From [Phialemoniopsis] sp. UDSM-2020 (Eukaryota > Ascomycota > Sordariomycetes > Thyridiales > Thyridiaceae): DNA of 64,000 bases. Below the pieces are notes generated by a model. That model had not been told where the DNA came from. It worked only from the letters and a program-made list of their open reading frames with translations, and ran no database searches. Positions 11,679 through 23,688 of this stretch are shown here, piece after piece. Location of the stretch: NCBI GenBank assembly GCA_018873225.1, contig JAEILZ010000010.1, positions 372,001 through 436,000 on the forward strand, written 5' to 3'. Position 1 is the first letter of the stretch. Every line of letters starts with the position of its first letter. Position numbers and translations under genes: made by a program.

Positions 11679-13982
11679 ATGCCGCCCAAGAGGAGCACTC
11701 GCAAGGCTGTCGCGGCGGCCCCGGCCGCTCCCCCGCTGGATGGCTGCCACATTGCCGTCAGCGGCACCTTCGTCGGCATCACCCAGTCCCAGATCAAGGT
11801 CCTGATCAACGAGTTGGGCGCTGAGGTCGACAACTCTGTCACCGCCAAGACCACCCACCTCATTGCCAGCGACGCTGACTTTGCCAAGCCCACGGCCAAA
11901 GTCAAGAATGCGCAGGACAAGGGCCTTCCCATTCTTACACCTACTTGGCTGATCGACAGCAAGAGCGACGCAGCGAGAAAGGATGAGAAGCCTTATCTCA
12001 TGGGTGCGGCTGCTCAACCTGCCGCTCAGGTCAGTCAAGAGCTACCCCTTTGGGCTTCACTTCTCGATGGTGGTTTTCGATCCTCTCGGGCTAACAGCAA
12101 TCATAGAATGGAACCGCCAAGGCTCCGGCAAAGCGTGCTGCCTCTCCGGATGATGCCGATGACTCGGCCACCGATGTGAAGCCAGCTGCCAAAAAGGCAA
12201 AGACCAACGGCAAGGCCGCCGCGCCCAAAGCTGCTGCGCCCAAAGCTGCTGCGCCCAAAGCTGCTGCGCCCAAAGCTGCTGCTTCCAAAGCTGCTGCTCC
12301 CAAAGCCACCAAGGCCAAGGCTGCTGCCAGCAAGAAGTCCAAGGCTCCTCAAATTCCTCTGGACGAGGGCTGCCCTCTCACGACTTTTGTCGTCTACATT
12401 GACGCCCAGGGCGTCATTTGGGATGCTTCTCTGAACCAGACCAATGCGTCCAACAATAACAACAAGTTCTACCGCATTCAGGTACGTATCCCTGGTTTGA
12501 AGCTCCGCTCATGACAAGATTGGACTGTGCTAATGAACGGCATCACCTCAGTTGCTCCACAATGGCAACAATGAGTACAAGACCTGGACGCGTTGGGGCA
12601 GAGTTGGCGAGCGCGGCCAGACCGCAATATTGGGCAGCGGTAGCCTGGATGATGCCTTGAAGCAGTTCAACAAGAAGTTCAAGGACAAGTCGGGCATCTC
12701 ATGGGATGATCGCGCATCCAACCCCAAGCCTGGCAAGTATGCGTACATTGAGCGCAGCTATGAGGACGACTCTGATGACGACGGCGACGATGACGCCGAC
12801 GCCGTCAAGAAAGAGGAGGGCGAGGATGACGAGGACGACTACGTGCCCCCGGAGTGCAAGCTTGAGCCCGAGGTCAAGGAGCTCATGGAACTCATCTTCA
12901 ACCAGAAGTTCTTCGCTGCCACCATGAGCGATCTCAACTACGACGCCAACAAGCTACCCCTGGGTAAGCTGAGCAAGTCGACCATCACGCGGGGTTTCCA
13001 AGCACTCAAGGATTTGTCTGCCCTTCTCGACGACAACACCCTGGCTCAGTCGCAGTACAACACGAACCTGCCCAACGCCATTGAGAACCTCTCAAACATG
13101 TACTACAGCCTGATTCCCCATGCCTTCGGTCGCAATCGGCCGCCGATCATCGGCGAGTACGTTCGGCTCAAGAAAGAAATAGAGCTTCTGGAGAGCTTGA
13201 GCGACATGAAGGATGCCGAACTTATTATGAAGGTAGAGAAGGGGCAAAAGAACCAGAAGGCTACCGTGCACATGCTGGATCATCAGTACGAGGGACTGGG
13301 CATGGAGGAGATGACGGCCCTCGATCACAAGAGTGCCGAGTTCACTCAGCTCCAGGACTACCTCATGGAGACCAGGGGCGCCACTCACAACGCCAACTAC
13401 AAGGTCGAAGAAATCTTCCGAATCGAGCGCCGCGGCGAGTTCGATCGCTTCGACAAGAGCACCTATGCTGCTGTACCCAAGTCCAAGAGCGACCGACGAC
13501 TGCTGTGGCACGGCTCGCGTGTTACCAACTTTGGTGGTATTCTCAGTCAGGGTCTCCGCATCGCGCCTCCGGAAGCTCCGGCGACGGGTTACATGTTCGG
13601 CAAGGGCATCTACTTGGCCGACATGTCGTCCAAGTCGGCCAATTACTGCTGCTCGTACTCGTCGGGTGGCACCGCTCTGCTGCTTCTCTGCGAGGCCGAG
13701 TTGGGTAACCCCATGCAGGAGCTGACGAATGCTTCGTACACGGCTGGCGATGACGCGAAAAAGAATGGCATGTTCTCGACCTGGGGCAAGGGCCAGACTG
13801 GTCCCAAGAAGTGGAAGGACGGCGCCAAGATTCACCCGAACCTGAAGGGCGTCAAGGTGCCCGATGTTTCTGTCAAGCCCGGAGACACCAACGTTCCCAA
13901 TGCCTACCTCTTGTACAACGAGTTTATCACGTACGATGTGGCCCAGGTCAAGCTTCGCTACCTGTTCCGGGTCAAGATGTAA
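11679..13982 (+). CDS. Poly(ADP-ribose) polymerase (BRCT-WGR-PARP)
   Basis: Nuclear enzyme that builds poly(ADP-ribose) from NAD+ in response to DNA damage. Exons 11679..12029, 12107..12481 and 12552..13982 give 718 aa. Domains in order: a BRCT (about 20-110), a Lys/Ala-rich linker with six AAAPK-type repeats, a WGR domain (about 180-285, with TWTRWGRVGERGQ), an acidic loop, the helical regulatory domain, and the catalytic domain. The H-Y-E triad is visible: LWHGSR near 560, KGIYLADMSSKSANY near 590-600, and LYNEFI near 698. There are no N-terminal zinc fingers, as is usual for filamentous fungal PARPs. The linker probably also carries nuclear localisation signals (PAKKAK). Confidence 0.96.
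12215..12304 (+). repeat. Six tandem 15-bp units encoding AAA(P/S)K
   Basis: The units are GCxGCxGCxCCCAAA, five of AAAPK and one of AAASK, in the PARP linker. Four central copies are almost identical at the DNA level, which suggests recent slippage. The encoded Ala/Pro/Lys tract resembles linker-histone tails. Confidence 0.92.
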
Positions 13983-15190
13983 GTTCTTGAGCAGGGTCTT
14001 GAAGGCGTTTGAGAGTACAGGTTGCTTGTTTTGCTCGGGGCGACATGGCTGGATTTGTTGTACGGTGAACTGTATGATGGCTTGACCTATTTGTGCTAGA
14101 TGACTTTCCACAGTGATCGTAATAAATCAAAATGAAATTGTCTCGTAACCACAACGTCTCGAACCATTTTCTCGATTGCTTGAGGATCTGATGTGTGCGA
14201 AGAAGGGCTTGCTGGCCGACAACGGCGAAGGCCAAGTCCTCGCCTTGTCCTGGACACGGGCCGATCATCCACGGCCTCCGAAGTTACATTGCAACACGCG
14301 CAAGGAGATTCCTTCTCTTCTTTGACATTTCTACCGATTACTCCTTATGGGAGCGAGCGATGAAGACCAACGCATGACATCTCGTCACTGGAGCATTGGC
14401 CACCAAGACGCCGAGCAACGGGCGAGTGCAATCATTTCCTAGTCCGGGTGCGCTCTGCGGCAATGCGCAGAGGAGTCAAGTGTTGGCGAGTGGCTATCAA
14501 ACAGTTGCAGTCTGGATGCGTGTTGCGTGACCCCTGTCATGGAGTTGAGGCTGTTTGATCTGAGCGGCCGGGGGCCAGGGGTCTGGGGTTGTATCAGATC
14601 TGACTGGGCAGCAGCGCTGCGAGGACCCGGCTGCCACTTGAGCCGCACTACTCCGTATCCCCCATCGAATTATCCTGCTCAAAGGGTCAAGGGCTGTAGT
14701 TACTAACAATATCTCTTACACGTCCTGACAGCCAAGAATTTCTTGTGCCGGCCGGTGACGGTGATGATGATGATGCTCAGTCCAGTCCTCCCCCTCTGGC
14801 TCATGCGAACCCGCCTTCATCCCATCCAAACTTTTGACAGCCCGTACCTGTTTGATCCGCATGTAAACGAGATGTGTGCACCTCATGCCTCGCCTCCCAG
14901 GTTGTCGTGTCAATCCGTCCCATAAACGGCTGCGCGGATCGGTTTCCCACAACATGCCCTCTCGGCTCGAAGGACCTACTTAAAGCATGAGACTGCCCGA
15001 CCTTCCCAGCTCCCCTTCCCTTCCTCTTCCTGTTCCTCAACCAGCCTGCAAAGCCTTCACTTTCCATTCTTTTCATCAGAGTAGATCTCTCGATCGTTAC
15101 AAACAAGTTCCGTGAACTTCTTCCATTCTCTACGTATCATACTTTTTATACCAAACAACCCGCTAGCCGGATCTTTCTCTTTTGCCCAAA
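13983..15190. other. Intergenic region, PARP to secreted-protein gene
   Basis: About 1.2 kb with no convincing coding frame on either strand. The last 200 bases are rich in C and T (for example 15000-15080) and look like the promoter and leader of a strongly expressed fungal gene. Confidence 0.5.
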
Positions 15191-15637
15191 ATGCAGACCA
15201 AGACTCTCCTCCTCGCCCTCTTCGCCGCCGCCACCGCCTCGGCCGGCACTCTCGGCTCCCGCCAGAACAACCAGAACAACAACAAGGGCGCCGCCGCGGG
15301 CAACAACAACAACGCCAACGCGGGCGCCGGTGCCGGTGCCAACGCCGCCGCCGACTTTGGCCAGTGCGACCCGACCATGGACTTCCAGCTCGGCCGCGAG
15401 GGGCGCAAGGCCGACGAGGGCACCTTCCTGCCCGTCGACCCGCTCGTCGCCAAGGGCCAGCAGGACGCGCTCAACCCCAACATCATCACGAACCGCATCT
15501 GCGACCAGCTGACCAACGTGTGCGACGCCAACGACGCCGCCGTCGCGCTGTGCGAGAGCGCCCAGGCCACCGTCGAGGGCCTCGGCACCAAGGACGCCAC
15601 GACGGCCGCCGCCTTCAACGCCGCGCTCGGCTTCTAA
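15191..15637 (+). CDS. Small secreted protein, Asn/Gly/Ala-rich
   Basis: A single exon encoding 148 aa. It starts with a clear signal peptide (MQTKTLLLALFAAATASA). A low-complexity Asn/Gly/Ala stretch to about residue 55 follows. The C-terminal part contains four Cys (contexts GQCDPT, RICDQL, NVCDAN and ALCESA), which could pair in two disulfides. Codon use is extremely biased toward C-ending codons, as in highly expressed genes. A further in-frame ATG at 15182 would only add MPK. I do not recognise a named family. Secretion is well supported by the signal; the function is unknown. Confidence 0.8.
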   Translation: MQTKTLLLALFAAATASAGTLGSRQNNQNNNKGAAAGNNNNANAGAGAGANAAADFGQCDPTMDFQLGREGRKADEGTFLPVDPLVAKGQQDALNPNIITNRICDQLTNVCDANDAAVALCESAQATVEGLGTKDATTAAAFNAALGF

Positions 15638-18124
15638 GCCAACCAGCCAGCCAGCTGCCGGCGTCGTGTGGGTATGGGCTTTGAGTGAATGGGACTTATG
15701 TTGCATCAAGGAGGGTGTTTCTCTTTTTCGGGGTGTGTCGAGCGGGAATGGCGGCGTTTGTGGGCACACTGGTGAAGGCTTGACGGCAAGGCTTGGTATT
15801 CAGAAAGGACGACATAGTGTCTCCGGAACCGGGCAACTTTGCTGAGGCTTCCCTTTTTTGTATACTTGTACACAACAACATATCAAACAAGTTCCAAACT
15901 TTTGCTGTTTGAGCTGCTGCATGTCATGATGTTTGACGATCCTGCATCAGCGCCTTGCTTTGGCCTCGAGTTCTGTACACCGATTAGTTCTGAATGATGA
16001 ACAACCCTGTCATGATTGCGCTCTAAGCAGGCTTTTTAAGGAGCTTTGTCTTTAGAGGCGAGGATTTCAAAACAGAAGTCATCGTTACATATGTGTATAT
16101 ACACAACAATGAGTGGCTGTCACGACGACTATCAGTAAGCCAGGGCTTGGAGCAGTTGAAAGAGTAGCAAGCAACAGGAAAGAACACAGAAAGATAAGAA
16201 CCGGTTCTTGGTCAGGGATGATCATGTGCTGGATTGCCCTCTTTGGTAAGCAGCCAAGCTGCTGAATCCGCTCTGGCAGAATGTGTAAATGCGCAGGCAG
16301 CAAAGCCTCATCTGAGGTGGCGATCCTGGATACGAAGAGGAATACAATCCCAGGCTCCAAGAGCAACGATTTTCTGCATCAAAAGATCAATTGCGAGCGA
16401 TGCTCGGATTGAAGACCCCCAGGTGCTACCTTCTTCTGGCCCCCAAGGTTCAAACAACGGTGCTTGTGGGCAGCAAAGCGGCGTGGGCGGTTGGGAAACA
16501 TCCGGATATCGGCTGCAATCATCTCGTCTGTGTAACGTTGTCAGGGGCTGTTTCCGCACATTTGGAGTACCCATGTTGGCCAAGAGCGCTCTTTTGAAAG
16601 CCACATCTGCAGGCTTGGATTTTGATCACAATTCCAGGCATCGAATGTTGATTTTCGGATGAAGCAATACAAGTACTTGTACATGCAGATAATTGCCATC
16701 CACCCTTCCCATCTCTGTAAAGGCTCGAATGGCATTGGGTACGGAAAAGAAAGACTACCTACTTCGTACGTACAACATGGACTGGGGAAAAGGTCTTGGA
16801 CTGAGCGGGGGGAAAACACGCGACAGGGGTTCAGAGCACATCAGTGACGCATGGCAACCAACATGGCAAGCTTTTTGCCCTTTTCCGTGGCGCCCACTTC
16901 AACGGCTGCTGGGTCCTTTTCGCCATCCCTACAATCTCAAATTGCGCCTTAGCCAGCTCCACTTGTGCGGGCTGAGCTCGTGGTCCGGCGGGTTGACCCA
17001 GGTTCGGTCATTGGGCCGTTGTTTCGGGTCCTCACCACTGGTGGACTGGTGGACTGGCGGCGCTGTTTCTATTTTTTGCCTTTGTTTCCACACGACCATG
17101 GCTGTGCTCGCTCGCAGAGACAGGGTCTGGACCGCAGAGCAAGGCCTCTCTCTTGGCATCCTTCTACCAAACCACTGCCTGGCTCCGATCATTCAGTGCG
17201 ATGCCCTGGTTTTTGATCATCTGTGGTGACATAATTTCCCCTCAGAGATTTTCTCTGCTCATGTCAACAGCTACTTAGTGCTGTGTAAGACTTGAAAATC
17301 GTGGGCCGATGGCAAATAACTAGAGGGAACAAAGACAAAAGGGTGGTGGCCTTTGGGATTGTTGGAATTCAACGGTCAAGTACGTAGGTAGGCATCCGGC
17401 GTTTTCAGCTTTCCCAAACTGCTTGCAAGTGCAGACAGTAGCTAGAATGATTCCCCATGTCTGGGGTGACTGTAACCTCCGTCCCGACTTCACTTGGTTC
17501 CTGCATGCAGCTCCCGCTCGATTCAGTCGGTGGTGGTGTCGGGGTGAGGCCTTCACTGCGTGTACACGAGCCGCATCATCATCTAAAGGACTGTAAGCTT
17601 AAACCTTTTCTTTGCCTCCTCCCAGTGCTGTGCTGGACAACAAAGCCACCCTTCCTGGGAAAGTAAAGCCCTCTCATGCAGAAGAACTGGGGGTGTTCGG
17701 ACTCTCCTCGAATCAACCTTGGCCGCACTCTCCATGACCTACTTACCAAGTAGTGTGGCCTCCACTCCCCTCTGTTTGCAAGTGCTTCACGCCTATCAAC
17801 CGCCAGGATCGACACGGTCTAATTGCTTATCCTTGCCCACCGACGACCCCGGTCAAAGCCCATCCTTAAATAAAGGAAATACTCCCCCCAGCCAAGCGGC
17901 TGGGACGGGCGGGTTCTGCAGTGAAAAAGGATTTGCATCCATTACGACGAGTCGCGCGCCTCATCATCAAATCCCGTACATACACTCCTACGACGAGAAT
18001 CAAACGCGGGGAGGAAATACCAAGGCGTTATTGTACTCGCCTTTGTGAACCCCGATACGCGGTCCCGACGTAGCCGCCAACCTTTTTTAAGACACACGGG
18101 TAGGGCCGCGCCCTGCATTCCAGC
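15638..18124. other. Long intergenic region, no gene supported
   Basis: About 2.5 kb. The longest frames (16234-16662 and 16693-17229 on the plus strand) lack a recognisable domain, have poor composition and are overlapped by frames on the other strand. The right end includes the promoter of the receptor-like gene. Confidence 0.45.
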
Positions 18125-19490
18125 ATGCGGGCTTCCCTGCTGCTAGTCGCAGCTTCGAGCTGCTTGGTGAGCGCGAACCTCGTCAAGCTTGAAGGAGACG
18201 TCGAGCCATACAACGCCTATTTCCCGCGCGAGACGGGCTCATCACAAGTCGACGAGAGCAATGGATGGACACCGAAGCCGACGCCGGCACCTGGATCTTG
18301 GACCAAGTCGGAGGAGGTACTCGAGTACTTGAAGCTCGTCGGGAGGGACGAGAGTGGTGACGGTGACGACTCTAAATCTACATCGGTCTGGACCAACGAC
18401 GAGACGTGTGGCTGGTATGCCGGAACATCATGTAAGTCTTCGGTCCGCTGTTGATGAAGGAAGAACACGTGAAGAAATATGGAGTTGTGCTGACACGTTC
18501 AAAAGCCAAGCCATGGACCTGTGCAGCAAAGTCGTCGTGCGCCGTGAACAAGCAAAATGTCGTGGCCTGTGTATCAGGGACCTTCAGTCCTTTCTTCACC
18601 GTCTGCCTCGACTACAACGCCTACAAGAACGGAGCCTGCAAGTCGATCGGTGCCGCGACGGGATGCTGGTAAGACCTTCTTTCCCCCTCGTAGCATGTGA
18701 GCCACGTACTGACTTCCAGTGCAGCCAAGAATCCACCGCCGGTGCATGCGGCACCTTCCTCTGGACGGGATCTCCCGCCCGGTCCATGTATCGATGCTTC
18801 AACAAGCCCGTCATCATCTCCATGAACGACCAGCCGCAGTTCGTCCTCGACGCCCTGTCGCGCACCACTGCCGCCTCCACCACCAGCGCTGGTCCCACGA
18901 GCCAGCAGCCCACCGAGACGGGCGACCTGGGTAACACGACCGGCGGTGACGACAAGAAGGGCGGTAGCAACACCGGTGCCATTGTCGGTGGCGTCGTGGG
19001 CGGTGTCGGCGGTATCGCCATCATCGGCGCCGCCGTCGCGTTCCTGGTCCTGCGCAACAAGAAGAAGAAGAAGAGCGAGGCCAGCTACAGCGCCGTCAAC
19101 CACCAGGACCCCTCGGGCGCAGGATACGCTGGCGGCTACGCCGGTGCCGGCAGCTCCATGACGTCCCCCGGCTTCGCACCCGGCCAGCCCTCGCCGCAGA
19201 TGTCGACGACGTACCCGCCGCAGTCGCCGTACGGCAACCCCGCGCAGTACGACCCGCGGCAGAGCTACTACGACCCCAACCAGCAGGGCGGTCACCTGGC
19301 GCCGGGCCAGCAGCAGATGTACGGAGCGTATGCGCCGCCCGCCGGGAGCCCGGATCCCAACAAGATGGTCGGCGCCGGCGGCTACATGCCGCAACCTCCT
19401 GCACCCAGCGCCGAGCTTCCCGCCACGCCTGCGCAGGCGGCTCCCAACCACAACAACCCCGTCGAGATGGGCACCGACAACTACAGGTAA
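18125..19490 (+). CDS. Single-pass surface protein with Cys-rich ectodomain (sensor-like)
   Basis: Three exons, 18125..18431, 18506..18668 and 18725..19490, give 411 aa. There is a signal peptide (MRASLLLVAASSCLVSA). The roughly 220-residue ectodomain carries ten or more Cys (TCGWY, WTCAAKSSC, VACVSG, TVCLDY, GACKSIGAATGCC, GACGTF). A Ser/Thr-rich stalk follows, then one TM helix (GAIVGGVVGGVGGIAIIGAA) and a KKKKK stop-transfer signal. The cytoplasmic tail of about 125 residues is rich in Gly, Pro, Gln and Tyr. The architecture matches the fungal Wsc/Mid2-like group of cell-wall sensors or lectin-like receptors, but the Cys pattern is not a WSC domain I can confirm. The third exon uses the second of two nearby AGs (GTGCAG), the one that keeps the frame. 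Confidence 0.82.
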
Positions 19491-19820
19491 CAATACCTTG
19501 GTTGGGTGTTGGTGGAAAGGAAACGTACGCAGAGTTTTATGAAGGGTCATAATGGGGTAATCCGATTCATGTACATAAAATAACATTGGGTAACTTGCAG
19601 CCACAAACGGTCGAGGGACTTTTTGTATGAGCAAGTCTCGCATCAGGAGATGGACTGGAAGATAACGATTTGTCTGGGAATACCCGCCGTAATTGCATCA
19701 GCCTTGTATCAGGCATTGGAAATAAACGAAACATTGTAACGAAACGAGCTTGGCATGTGAATGATGTGATATAAATGCTTCTGCGGCTCATCTGCTTCTC
19801 ATACAACCAGCTCCAAGCCA
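19491..19820. terminator. Convergent 3' ends
   Basis: This 330-bp gap lies between two genes that converge, so it must hold both 3' UTRs and polyadenylation sites. ATAAAATAACA near 19576 and TGATATAAATGC near 19765 are A/T-rich and could act in 3' end formation. Confidence 0.4.
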
Positions 19821-21120
19821 TTAATCGTGCTTCTTCAGGTATTGTAAATTAACAGGCGTGATCGGCTCCCCTCCTCGAAGCACAGCCATGATGTTCCTCA
19901 TGCTTAGCTCCTCGAAGCCGGCATGCGTCTCAACAGTCCCTCCAGCGTTGTGGCACGTCAACATGACTCTGCCGGGGTGGCCCCCGGGAGATGGCGAAGG
20001 GCTCGCAAGCTTCAGTAGCCTCGCGTTGATCTTGGGCTCGGTCGAGTGCACGTCGAGCGCGGCAGTGGCTATCCTTCCCTCCTCAAGGGCATCTGCGAGA
20101 GCCTCGTCATCGACCAGTGAGCCCCGTGCAATGTTAACGAATCTTGAGCCCTGCTTCATGTTGCTGAGGACTTCTTTGGTCATCAACGGCTTGCCGTGGG
20201 TGGCAGCAGGTGCACAGAGTACTACGCAGTCTGATACTCTGAGAAGGTCCACAAGCGTATCGTGGAAGGTGGCCCCGAGTCTCTCTTCGAGCTCCGGGTC
20301 CTTGCGAACAACATCGTAGTAGTGGATCTGCATGCCAAAGGCAGGACAGCCGAGCTTCTCGGCCAGCTGCTGGCCGATATTTCCCAGGCCGATCAGCCCT
20401 AACGTGTGTTTTCGAAGGTTGTGCGAAGCACCGGTTGCCAGGGCATGGCACGAGTTGAATAACAGAGCAGAGTCCTCAAGGGAGGAGCCAAGCTCAGTCG
20501 CAGCGCCCATACACCACGGCAGGTGTCTGAAGGTCGAGATGATCATGGCCACCGTAAAGTCGGCCACAGCTTCGGCAGCCGCAAGTCCCGAGTTGCAGTA
20601 GATGATCCCTAGCCGCCATGACCGACTCGTTAGCTGAGACTCTCTCCCAAACATCTCACTTCTATAAAGCAGCTCCCGACTTACCTTTCTCTCCCAATGC
20701 CTTGGTATCAGCCCAGTCAAAACCCGCTCCGGCGCTCGCAAACACCCGGCACGACTCGGGGAGCAGTTCGATCAGTTCATCGTCCCACTTCCCCATCTCC
20801 CCACCGGTACCCCAGAATGGTCTGAATACTGCAGAAAACTGGCCCCAGCGCCCCTCGCGCAGAGCTCGTATAAACTCCGGGCGGCGGCGCTCTTCTGTCT
20901 CGGGCCGGACCACCTGGAACATGTCGGAGAAGGCGGCGTAGGTCTCCGGATTGTACTTGATCGGATCGCCGATGTGCAGCACAATTGGCTTTGCAAACCT
21001 GTGAGCCAGGCCGTTGGTCGATACAGCAGATGGAACCGGGGGCACTGGGGACGCCGAGCGCGGCGTTGACGCTGGGATGGGCGTCGCCGGCGGCATTGGG
21101 GTGTTGGTCGGCTCCGCCAT
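19821..21120 (-). CDS. D-isomer-specific 2-hydroxyacid dehydrogenase
   Basis: NAD(P)-dependent oxidoreductase acting on 2-keto or 2-hydroxy acids, such as glyoxylate or hydroxypyruvate. Exon 1 is 21120..20685, the intron 20684..20609 and exon 2 20608..19821, giving 407 aa. The Rossmann motif GLIGLGNIGQQLAEKLG is clear. The substrate and catalytic residues are in place: Arg in VNIARGSLVDDEAL, Glu in DVHSTEP and His in TCHNAGGT. The first 40 residues are a Pro/Thr/Ser-rich extension (MAEPTNTPMPPATPIP) not typical of the family. The exact substrate cannot be read from sequence. There is no obvious targeting signal or C-terminal peroxisomal SKL; the protein ends KKHD. Confidence 0.93.
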
Positions 21121-22642
21121 ACTGCCGACTCAAGAACCACGGATCAAGAGAATGTGCTCGTTCCCCCTCGAAGAGCTGGGTAGGTGCTCAAGTGAGACCT
21201 AATATGTAAAAGACCGGATTCGAGAAGGCAGGGACAGCTGGTGACGACCGGTGACACCAGGCTTTGGGGGAGATGCTGAATCAGGAAACCCGATGAAGAA
21301 GATTGACCCAGACCCAGAGATCTGATAGGAACGAGAAGCGCGATACCGGCACGGATGATGCAACGGAAATGCACGGTATGACACCAATCAACACCTACGT
21401 GTATGATGGGGAGATAGAAGATAAGGGCAAGTCTTTATCTCTCTCTCTCTCTCACCCGGAGGTTGGACAGCCGGGACGTCGTTACCTTGAGGGAGGGAGG
21501 GAAGGATGGACGATGCCACCCATTATGAATGGTCCCGTCATCACCTACCCGTCGAGACCAGCACAGCAAGAGGAGAGATAGACAGATAGCACGAGCAAGC
21601 ACTTGCTTGTAGATCTGGTAGGAGCGGATCCCGCAATGTCTGCTCACAGAACCAAGTGCTGTGAATAAAAGGCGGTCAAGATTGTCAGGCACCATCCATG
21701 TGCGCCATTGTGTGATGGCTGCGGTGGCAGTGGTAATGGTGGTGGTGGTGAGTGTCAGCTCCAGTCCTGTTCCTCATCCGATGTCTGCTCGTGTTGAAAG
21801 GGGGTTCCCAGCACCCACAGACGTGGATGAAGCCGATTTGACCGGAAGCAGGCGAGCTCATTATCAGAGAGCATGGTCCCATTTACCTACCGCCGTCGTC
21901 ACTCATCCATCCATGGGACATCAGCCATGGATCAATGGTTGTCCACCCGAACATAACGGCAGCAGGGGCCTGCGCCAGCGTAGCCTCCCAAGAATTGACC
22001 ACTGTCCCCCCACTGAACCAAGCCCTATCCGGGCCGGCTAGTGGCGGATCAACCGCTGGAGCCCATCGGTTTCTCCACCGTGCTGCCATCAGAGATCCGC
22101 TAATCTGACTCCACTACCGGCACCAGACCTGACATTCTGCCGCCGAAGCTGCATCAAGAGATCAGAGCGTATCTTTTGTCATCCAACCCCTTCACCGCGT
22201 GCTCAGAGACATGAGCATTTTTGGTCCTTGGTCAATATTACAAGTAGAAGAAAGGGGTCAGGTTGCTGCTTCGAGAACGGAGTTCCCTTCTTGTCTGCTC
22301 TCTGGTACCCTAGCACAACCTGTTTTCTTCTGGCCAAGCATTACATGTATCCAGAACCGACGGAGACCTGGGTGGAATAATGCCCTCATCTACCTACATC
22401 GTCCAACCTCTCGTACTTCCACATTTCTGGTTCCCGAGGTCCCTGCGAGTCTGGTCGGCAAGTTCCAATGTTCAGGTAGGTAGGTACCTTGATGGTTCGT
22501 TGGCTTTCAATTTGTCTGGAACAATGCTACCCTCTCCTGACCCCATGACGGCTTGCGACTCTGCTCTCCCATCGCCGTCCTCCTTTCCCTTCTGCTTCTG
22601 TCCTTGCTCCTTTCTTTTCCTACATCACTGCCCCCAAGAAGC
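21121..22642. other. Intergenic region with a CT microsatellite
   Basis: About 1.5 kb between two minus-strand genes. It holds the promoter of the dehydrogenase gene and the 3' end of the GH43 gene. A (TC)8 tract lies at 21438-21453. GGTAGGTAGGTA is seen near 22480. No coding frame is convincing. Confidence 0.5.
21438..21453. repeat. (TC)n microsatellite
   Basis: Sixteen bases of uninterrupted TC dinucleotide repeat, about 320 bp upstream of the dehydrogenase start codon. Confidence 0.85.
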
Positions 22643-23688
22643 CTAGGTGCCACTGGGCTCGCCAAAGACGTGCGAAAAGGGCTGCGCCACGCCAAAGTTG
22701 GGGCTGCCGTCGCTGTGCGTGCCCAGCGGCTGCACCATGGTGTACCGGTTGTTGTCGCACGCGCCGCCCGAGACGCCCGTCGCGTGAAAGGCCATCCACG
22801 TCTGCGACCCGTCCGGGCTCTGGAAGAAGCTGTTGTGGCCCGTCCCGTAGTGCCCGTTGGCGCTCGACAGCACGCACCCGCCGCCTTTCTTCCACGCCCG
22901 CGCCTGCGAAGGGTCCGTCGCCCCGTCCCAGGTCAGCAGGCCCAGGCAGTACGACGCCGTCCAGCAGTCCGACGCCGAGTAGGCCACGTACGTCTTGCCG
23001 CCAAAGTACAGCGCCTCGGGCCCTTCGTTGACGGCGTGCTGCACCGTCTCCCACGGCTGCGTCGGCTGCGAGATGACGCTGATGGCGCCCGTCAGGGAGA
23101 CGTAGTCGGACCCCAGCTTCTGCAGGCACAGGGACTGGTTCGGCACGCCGTGGAAGCACGAGAAGATGAGGTAGTTGCCCCACTGGCCGAAGCGCAGCGT
23201 CGAGGCGTCGATGGCCCATTCGGACGTCATCTGGCCCGCGTAGGTGAAGGAGTCCCACGGCGTCGCACCGCCTTGTCACCGCGTCTTAGTCTCATCTGCC
23301 TTGGTCACACTTCATCACGAAAGAGGTTCTCACCTTTGAGGGCATGCAACCGCTGGCCGTTGAGGTCGTTATTGTTGCCCGCCGTGAAGTAGACGTACCA
23401 CCGCCCGTCAAAGTAGTGCACTTCGGGAGCCCAGACGTTGCAGCAGCGCGACGAGGTGCTACTCGAGTAGATGACCTTCTTGGAGGCAGTCTTGAGGCCC
23501 TCAATGGTGGTCGCTCGCGCAATCTCGACATTGCTCCACGACGTGCTCATCAGATAGTAGTAGCCGCCGCTGTATGTCACGAACGGATCACTGCCGCCCG
23601 GGTTTCGGATCGGGTTGGTGAAGGCACTGGTCAGGCCCAGCAGGCCCAAGAGAACGAGGATCGTTCTCGCAACACTGAAAGACTTCAT
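22643..23688 (-). CDS. Secreted glycoside hydrolase, family 43
   Basis: Five-bladed beta-propeller enzyme, probably acting on arabinan or arabinoxylan side chains of plant cell walls. Exon 1 is 23688..23334, the intron 23333..23272 and exon 2 23271..22643, giving 327 aa. A signal peptide ([20 protein letters not shown]) is followed by NPIRNPGGSDPFV with the expected catalytic Asp. WAPEVHYFDGRWYVYF, EWAIDAST (candidate pKa-setting Asp) and NEGPEAL (candidate general-acid Glu) are in the expected order. The protein is a bare catalytic domain without a carbohydrate-binding module. Its activity could be exo-arabinanase, arabinofuranosidase or xylosidase; sequence alone does not settle this. Confidence 0.92.

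Noticed and set aside
13092..14111. 339-codon minus-strand open frame
   Set aside because: It lies antisense over the PARP catalytic domain exon, and its composition is that of a shadow frame in GC-rich coding DNA.
18621..19643. 340-codon minus-strand open frame
   Set aside because: Antisense to exon 3 of the Cys-rich surface protein, Arg/Gly/Val-rich and without a domain.
22553..23392. 279-codon plus-strand open frame
   Set aside because: Antisense to the GH43 gene; runs of Arg and Ala are typical of a reverse-frame artefact.
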